From contig WNKP01000018.1 in assembly GCA_009797885.1 (NCBI GenBank), positions 22,058 to 86,057 on the forward strand: DNA of 64,000 bases, read 5' to 3'. This document shows positions 61,029-64,000 of this stretch, piece after piece. The position numbers and the translations under genes are program-made. The notes under the pieces were generated by a model, which saw only the letters and a program-made list of their open reading frames with translations, ran no database searches and was not told where the DNA came from. Each line of letters starts with the position of its first letter. Position 1 is the first letter of the stretch. Origin of the DNA: Flavobacteriaceae bacterium GF1. Lineage in GTDB: Bacteria > Bacteroidota > Bacteroidia > Flavobacteriales > Flavobacteriaceae.

Positions 61029-61328
61029 TTTACAGGAATTCCTCGACGCTTTGTACAGGGGCTACCCGCTATTAAAAGGAAGTCTTCTGTCTATAATGCG
61101 ATTCTCATGGAAACCGAAATCACTGATTGAGACGCAAAAAACAATGTAATGGGACTATTGCCAAGTATCTCCTGGATTTGAGGCAAGAAGAAAACGTAAC
61201 CTCAATACAATGTAAACTATTGAACAGCATCGGTGTAAAATGTTTTCTTTGAAGTAGTCGAATGTAATTTTTCCCGGTTTGTTTTTTGATATAGATTGCG
61301 GTATCAAATGTTAAAAACAATAACCATT
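61029..61328. other. intergenic region without recognisable feature
   Basis: About 300 bp between the barrel receptor and paralogue C. No gene, clear hairpin or promoter element stands out. Confidence 0.5.
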
Positions 61329-61880
61329 ATGAGAAAATCATTGACTACCTTAATTCTACCCATTTTAATTTCCTCAACCACTTTTGCCCAACGCAGGGTG
61401 GAAGACAATCTTTTCTCGCTGAATGTATTGGCGCCAGGAGCAACCTACGAGTTTGCAGTGGGCAATGCATCAACAATCAACGCAAGTTTGGAATTTGGGG
61501 TTTTGTATAGGAATTCTGATTTTTTTGAAGATGGTTTTGGTATTTATCCCGGAGGTACGTTACAATATCGTTTCTACAACAATTTTAAAAGACGTGAATC
61601 AAAGGGCAAGAATACCTTCGGCAACATGGCCAATTTTTTTGCTCCCAGCGTATATCTTCAAAGTGGCAATCCACTTATCGGGGATTTGGAAACGGTTTCC
61701 GACCTAAATGGAGGGGCGGGAGTTATGTACGGACTGCAAAGAACGGGTAAGAAAGGCTTTCAATTTAATTTGATGTTCGGCCCTTTTGTGTTCTTCGATG
61801 ATTTTGATACGGAAGCAGGCCTACTTTTAGATGTGAGATTGGGCTTTGTTCTTGGTGCCAAGAAAAAGTTCAATAACTGA
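61329..61880 (+). CDS. small outer-membrane protein, paralogue C
   Basis: A 183-residue protein from the ATG at 61329 (MRKSLTTLILPILISSTTFAQ is a clean signal peptide); ATGs at 61296 and 61311 are possible. Family blocks shared with the genes at 55448 and 56086: LNVLAPGATYEFAVGN, FGNMANFFAPSVYLQSG and YGLQRTGKKGFQFNLMFGP. Ends 48 bp before typA. Confidence 0.75.
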   Translation: MRKSLTTLILPILISSTTFAQRRVEDNLFSLNVLAPGATYEFAVGNASTINASLEFGVLYRNSDFFEDGFGIYPGGTLQYRFYNNFKRRESKGKNTFGNMANFFAPSVYLQSGNPLIGDLETVSDLNGGAGVMYGLQRTGKKGFQFNLMFGPFVFFDDFDTEAGLLLDVRLGFVLGAKKKFNN

Positions 61881-61901
61881 TACAAAAGAACAAATAAGCA
61901 G

Positions 61902-61909
61902 TACCTTTG
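61902..61909 (+). promoter_or_regulatory. -7 promoter element of typA
   Basis: TACCTTTG matches TAnnTTTG and lies 20 nt upstream of the typA start codon at 61929, implying a very short leader. Confidence 0.65.
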
Positions 61910-61928
61910 CGCGCTCAAAAGCAAGGCC

Positions 61929-63728
61929 ATGCAGAAAATCAAGAACATAGCTATCATTGCCCACGTAGATCATGGGAAGACCACCTTGGTGGATAAGATC
62001 ATGTACCATTGTCAATTGTTCCGTGAAAATGAGAATAAAGGGGATTTGATTTTGGATAATAACGACTTGGAACGTGAACGCGGTATTACCATTGTTTCCA
62101 AGAATGTTTCCGTGGTTTATAAGGACACCAAAATCAATATCATCGATACCCCTGGGCACGCCGATTTTGGAGGGGAAGTGGAACGTGTACTGAACATGGC
62201 GGATGGTGTACTGCTATTGGTGGATGCTTTTGAAGGCCCCATGCCACAGACCCGTTTTGTGCTGCAAAAAGCCATTGATCTAGGGTTAAAACCCTGTGTG
62301 GTCATCAATAAGGTGGACAAGGAGAACTGTACCCCGGAAGAGGTACATGAAAAGGTTTTTGATTTGATGTTTGAACTGGGTGCGGAAGAGTGGCAATTGG
62401 ACTTTCCTACCGTTTATGGCTCGGCAAAACAGGGTTGGATGAGTGAGGACTGGCAAAAACCAACCGAAGATATTTCCCCACTGTTGGATATGGTCCTGGA
62501 GCATGTTCCCGAATTTAAACCAGAGGAAGGCTCTACCCAAATGTTGATCACCTCCCTGGACTTTTCAAGTTTTACGGGCCGAATTGCCATCGGAAGATTA
62601 CAACGCGGAAGCTTAAGGGAAGGGCAACAGGTAACCTTGGTCAAGCGTGAGGGCAATATGATAAAGTCCAAGATAAAGGAGGTCTTTGTATTTGATGGTT
62701 TGGGAAGGAAAAAAGTACAGGAAGTACAAACCGGGGATATCTGCGCTTTAGTAGGGATGGATGGTTTTGATATTGGGGATACCGTTGCCGATCTGGAAAA
62801 TCCGGAAGGGTTAAAGACCATTGCCATAGATGAGCCCACAATGAGCATGCTCTTTACAATCAATGATAGCCCATTTTTTGGTAAGGACGGCAAGTTCGTT
62901 ACTTCCAGACACATTAAGGAACGTCTGGAAAAGGAGCTGGAAAAGAATTTGGCCCTACGCGTGGAAGAAACGGATAGTGCGGATAAATTCATGGTTTTTG
63001 GTCGTGGGGTGTTGCACCTTTCCGTGCTCATTGAAACCATGCGTCGCGAAGGATATGAACTTCAAATAGGTCAGCCACAGGTCATCATAAAGGAGGTGGA
63101 CGGTGTTAAATGCGAACCCGTGGAGCAATTGACCATTGATTTGCCCGAGGAGGTTTCCGGTAAAGCCGTGGAAATGGTTTCCATTAGGAAAGGTGAAATG
63201 GTTAGTATGGAGGCCAAAGGTTCCCGAATGGTATGTGAATTCATTATCCCCTCCAGGGGAATTATAGGTCTGCGGAATCAATTATTGACGGCAACGGCCG
63301 GTGAAGCCATCATGGCACATCGGTTTTTGGAATACCAACCTTTAAAAGGGGCAATTACAGGTCGTATCAATGGGTCATTGGTTTCCATGGAAAACGGAAC
63401 GGCAATCCCATATTCCATAGACAAGCTCCAGGAGCGTGGGAAATTCTTTATTGACCCCGGAGAGGATATCTATGAGGGGCAGGTCATTGGGGAAAATTCA
63501 CGCCAGGATGATATGACCATCAATGTCACCAAAACCAAAAAGCTTTCCAATGTAAGATCGGCAGGAGCGGACGATAAGGCCAAAATAGTCCCCGCCATCA
63601 AATTCTCTTTGGAAGAAGCCCTGGAATACATTCAAAAGGATGAATATGTTGAGGTAACGCCCAATCATCTCCGTTTGCGAAAAATTCATTTGAAGGAAGT
63701 GGATAGAAAACGGAATAAGGTGGACTGA
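61929..63728 (+). CDS. typA: ribosome-associated GTPase TypA/BipA
   Basis: A 599-residue translational GTPase of the usual length, acting on the ribosome in assembly and stress adaptation. G-domain motifs: [14 protein letters not shown] (P loop), RERGITI (switch I), [13 protein letters not shown] (switch II) and NKVDKE. Domains II, III and V follow, and the BipA-specific C-terminal domain ends [13 protein letters not shown] with [27 protein letters not shown] as the family signature. EF-G and LepA are excluded by the length and the C-terminus. Confidence 0.97.
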   Translation: MQKIKNIAIIAHVDHGKTTLVDKIMYHCQLFRENENKGDLILDNNDLERERGITIVSKNVSVVYKDTKINIIDTPGHADFGGEVERVLNMADGVLLLVDAFEGPMPQTRFVLQKAIDLGLKPCVVINKVDKENCTPEEVHEKVFDLMFELGAEEWQLDFPTVYGSAKQGWMSEDWQKPTEDISPLLDMVLEHVPEFKPEEGSTQMLITSLDFSSFTGRIAIGRLQRGSLREGQQVTLVKREGNMIKSKIKEVFVFDGLGRKKVQEVQTGDICALVGMDGFDIGDTVADLENPEGLKTIAIDEPTMSMLFTINDSPFFGKDGKFVTSRHIKERLEKELEKNLALRVEETDSADKFMVFGRGVLHLSVLIETMRREGYELQIGQPQVIIKEVDGVKCEPVEQLTIDLPEEVSGKAVEMVSIRKGEMVSMEAKGSRMVCEFIIPSRGIIGLRNQLLTATAGEAIMAHRFLEYQPLKGAITGRINGSLVSMENGTAIPYSIDKLQERGKFFIDPGEDIYEGQVIGENSRQDDMTINVTKTKKLSNVRSAGADDKAKIVPAIKFSLEEALEYIQKDEYVEVTPNHLRLRKIHLKEVDRKRNKVD

Positions 63729-64000
63729 TTATCTTCCCATTCCTGTATCTCATCCTCAGCGTAGTCTAAGGGAAAGCAGGAATCCATTGGTACATGAACA
63801 ATATGAAGTAAAAACATATCTAATCTCGGTACATATTGATAGCAAAGGGGTGGTGAACTTATGGATTCCGCAATAAATGCGGAATGACAGATTACGTATA
63901 ACATAATTTTGTCATTCCTGCGCAGGCAGGAATCCATTAATCAAACCAGTCGATGGCTAAATCGTCTCAATTTGGGTTTTCTTTTCAATCTTTTTTAGGT
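63729..64000. repeat. dispersed-repeat-like stretch at the right edge
   Basis: No gene is supported here. Two hairpins stand close together: ATTCCGCA/TGCGGAAT (63865-63885) and ATTCCTGC/GCAGGAAT (63914-63933), and GCAGGAATCCATT occurs twice (around 63776 and 63926). Such GTCATTCC...GGAATCC hairpins are frequent dispersed repeats in flavobacterial genomes. Confidence 0.55.

Noticed and set aside
62414..63040. 208-codon open frame on the minus strand inside typA
   Set aside because: Antisense shadow of a strongly conserved gene; Ser/Pro-rich product without recognisable features.
1..64000. CRISPR arrays, insertion sequences and rRNA genes
   Set aside because: No regularly spaced repeats, transposase frames or rRNA sequence were seen anywhere in the window.

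Overview
The window comes from a bacterium of the phylum Bacteroidota, most likely a marine or free-living member of the Flavobacteriaceae. The signs are: promoters of the Bacteroidetes type with a TAnnTTTG -7 element (for example upstream of ssrA, typA and the marR-type gene), few Shine-Dalgarno sequences, TonB-dependent receptors with a carboxypeptidase-like N-terminal domain, LytS/LytTR two-component pairs, and a tmRNA whose tag reads GESNYALAA.

Layout. 1-18 kb, almost all on the minus strand: the N-terminal part of an aldo/keto reductase, an alpha/beta hydrolase, an AraC regulator, a cupin, a tripartite RND efflux operon (9824 to 3721), an operon of TonB receptor, DJ-1/PfpI lipoprotein and acetolactate-decarboxylase-like lipoprotein, an EEP nuclease-fold protein and a LytS/LytTR pair. 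18-20 kb: small membrane and DUF1801 proteins and a DoxX-like protein.

20-30 kb is the most remarkable part. It holds two respiratory-type reductive dehalogenases (RdhA) with Tat signals and 2x[4Fe-4S] motifs, an unrecognised membrane protein between them, an RdhB-like anchor, an RdhC-like FMN-binding membrane protein, two possible microproteins, a two-subunit 2-oxoacid:ferredoxin oxidoreductase, a MarR-type regulator, and a stand-alone thioredoxin-like domain of the aromatic hydroxylase type. Five copies of an 18-bp palindrome (best form TAGTTCATTAATGAACTA) lie at the promoters or start codons of this cluster and tie it together as one regulon. My reading is an organohalide-respiration or dehalogenation system, with low-potential electrons possibly supplied by the ferredoxin oxidoreductase. 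A possible transcription attenuator lies in the rdhA1 leader.

30-42 kb: a second RND efflux operon, a membrane class III nucleotide cyclase, a TetR regulator with an ion channel, a DUF2141 protein, a small outer-membrane protein, a PAP2 phosphatase, another TetR regulator and a serine hydrolase. 42.1-50.5 kb looks like a genomic island: visibly AT-rich genes of mostly unknown function (a large exported protein, a polytopic membrane patatin-like lipase, a one-TM protein, a glycosyltransferase) ending in a tyrosine recombinase next to ssrA, with partial copies of the ssrA 3' end on both sides.

50.5-64 kb looks like ordinary chromosome: ssrA, a lysine/alanine-dehydrogenase-like enzyme, small hypothetical proteins, a putative zinc protease with a starch-binding-like domain, kdsA, three paralogous small outer-membrane proteins, a LytS/LytTR pair next to an outer-membrane beta-barrel receptor, typA, and a dispersed-repeat stretch at the right edge.
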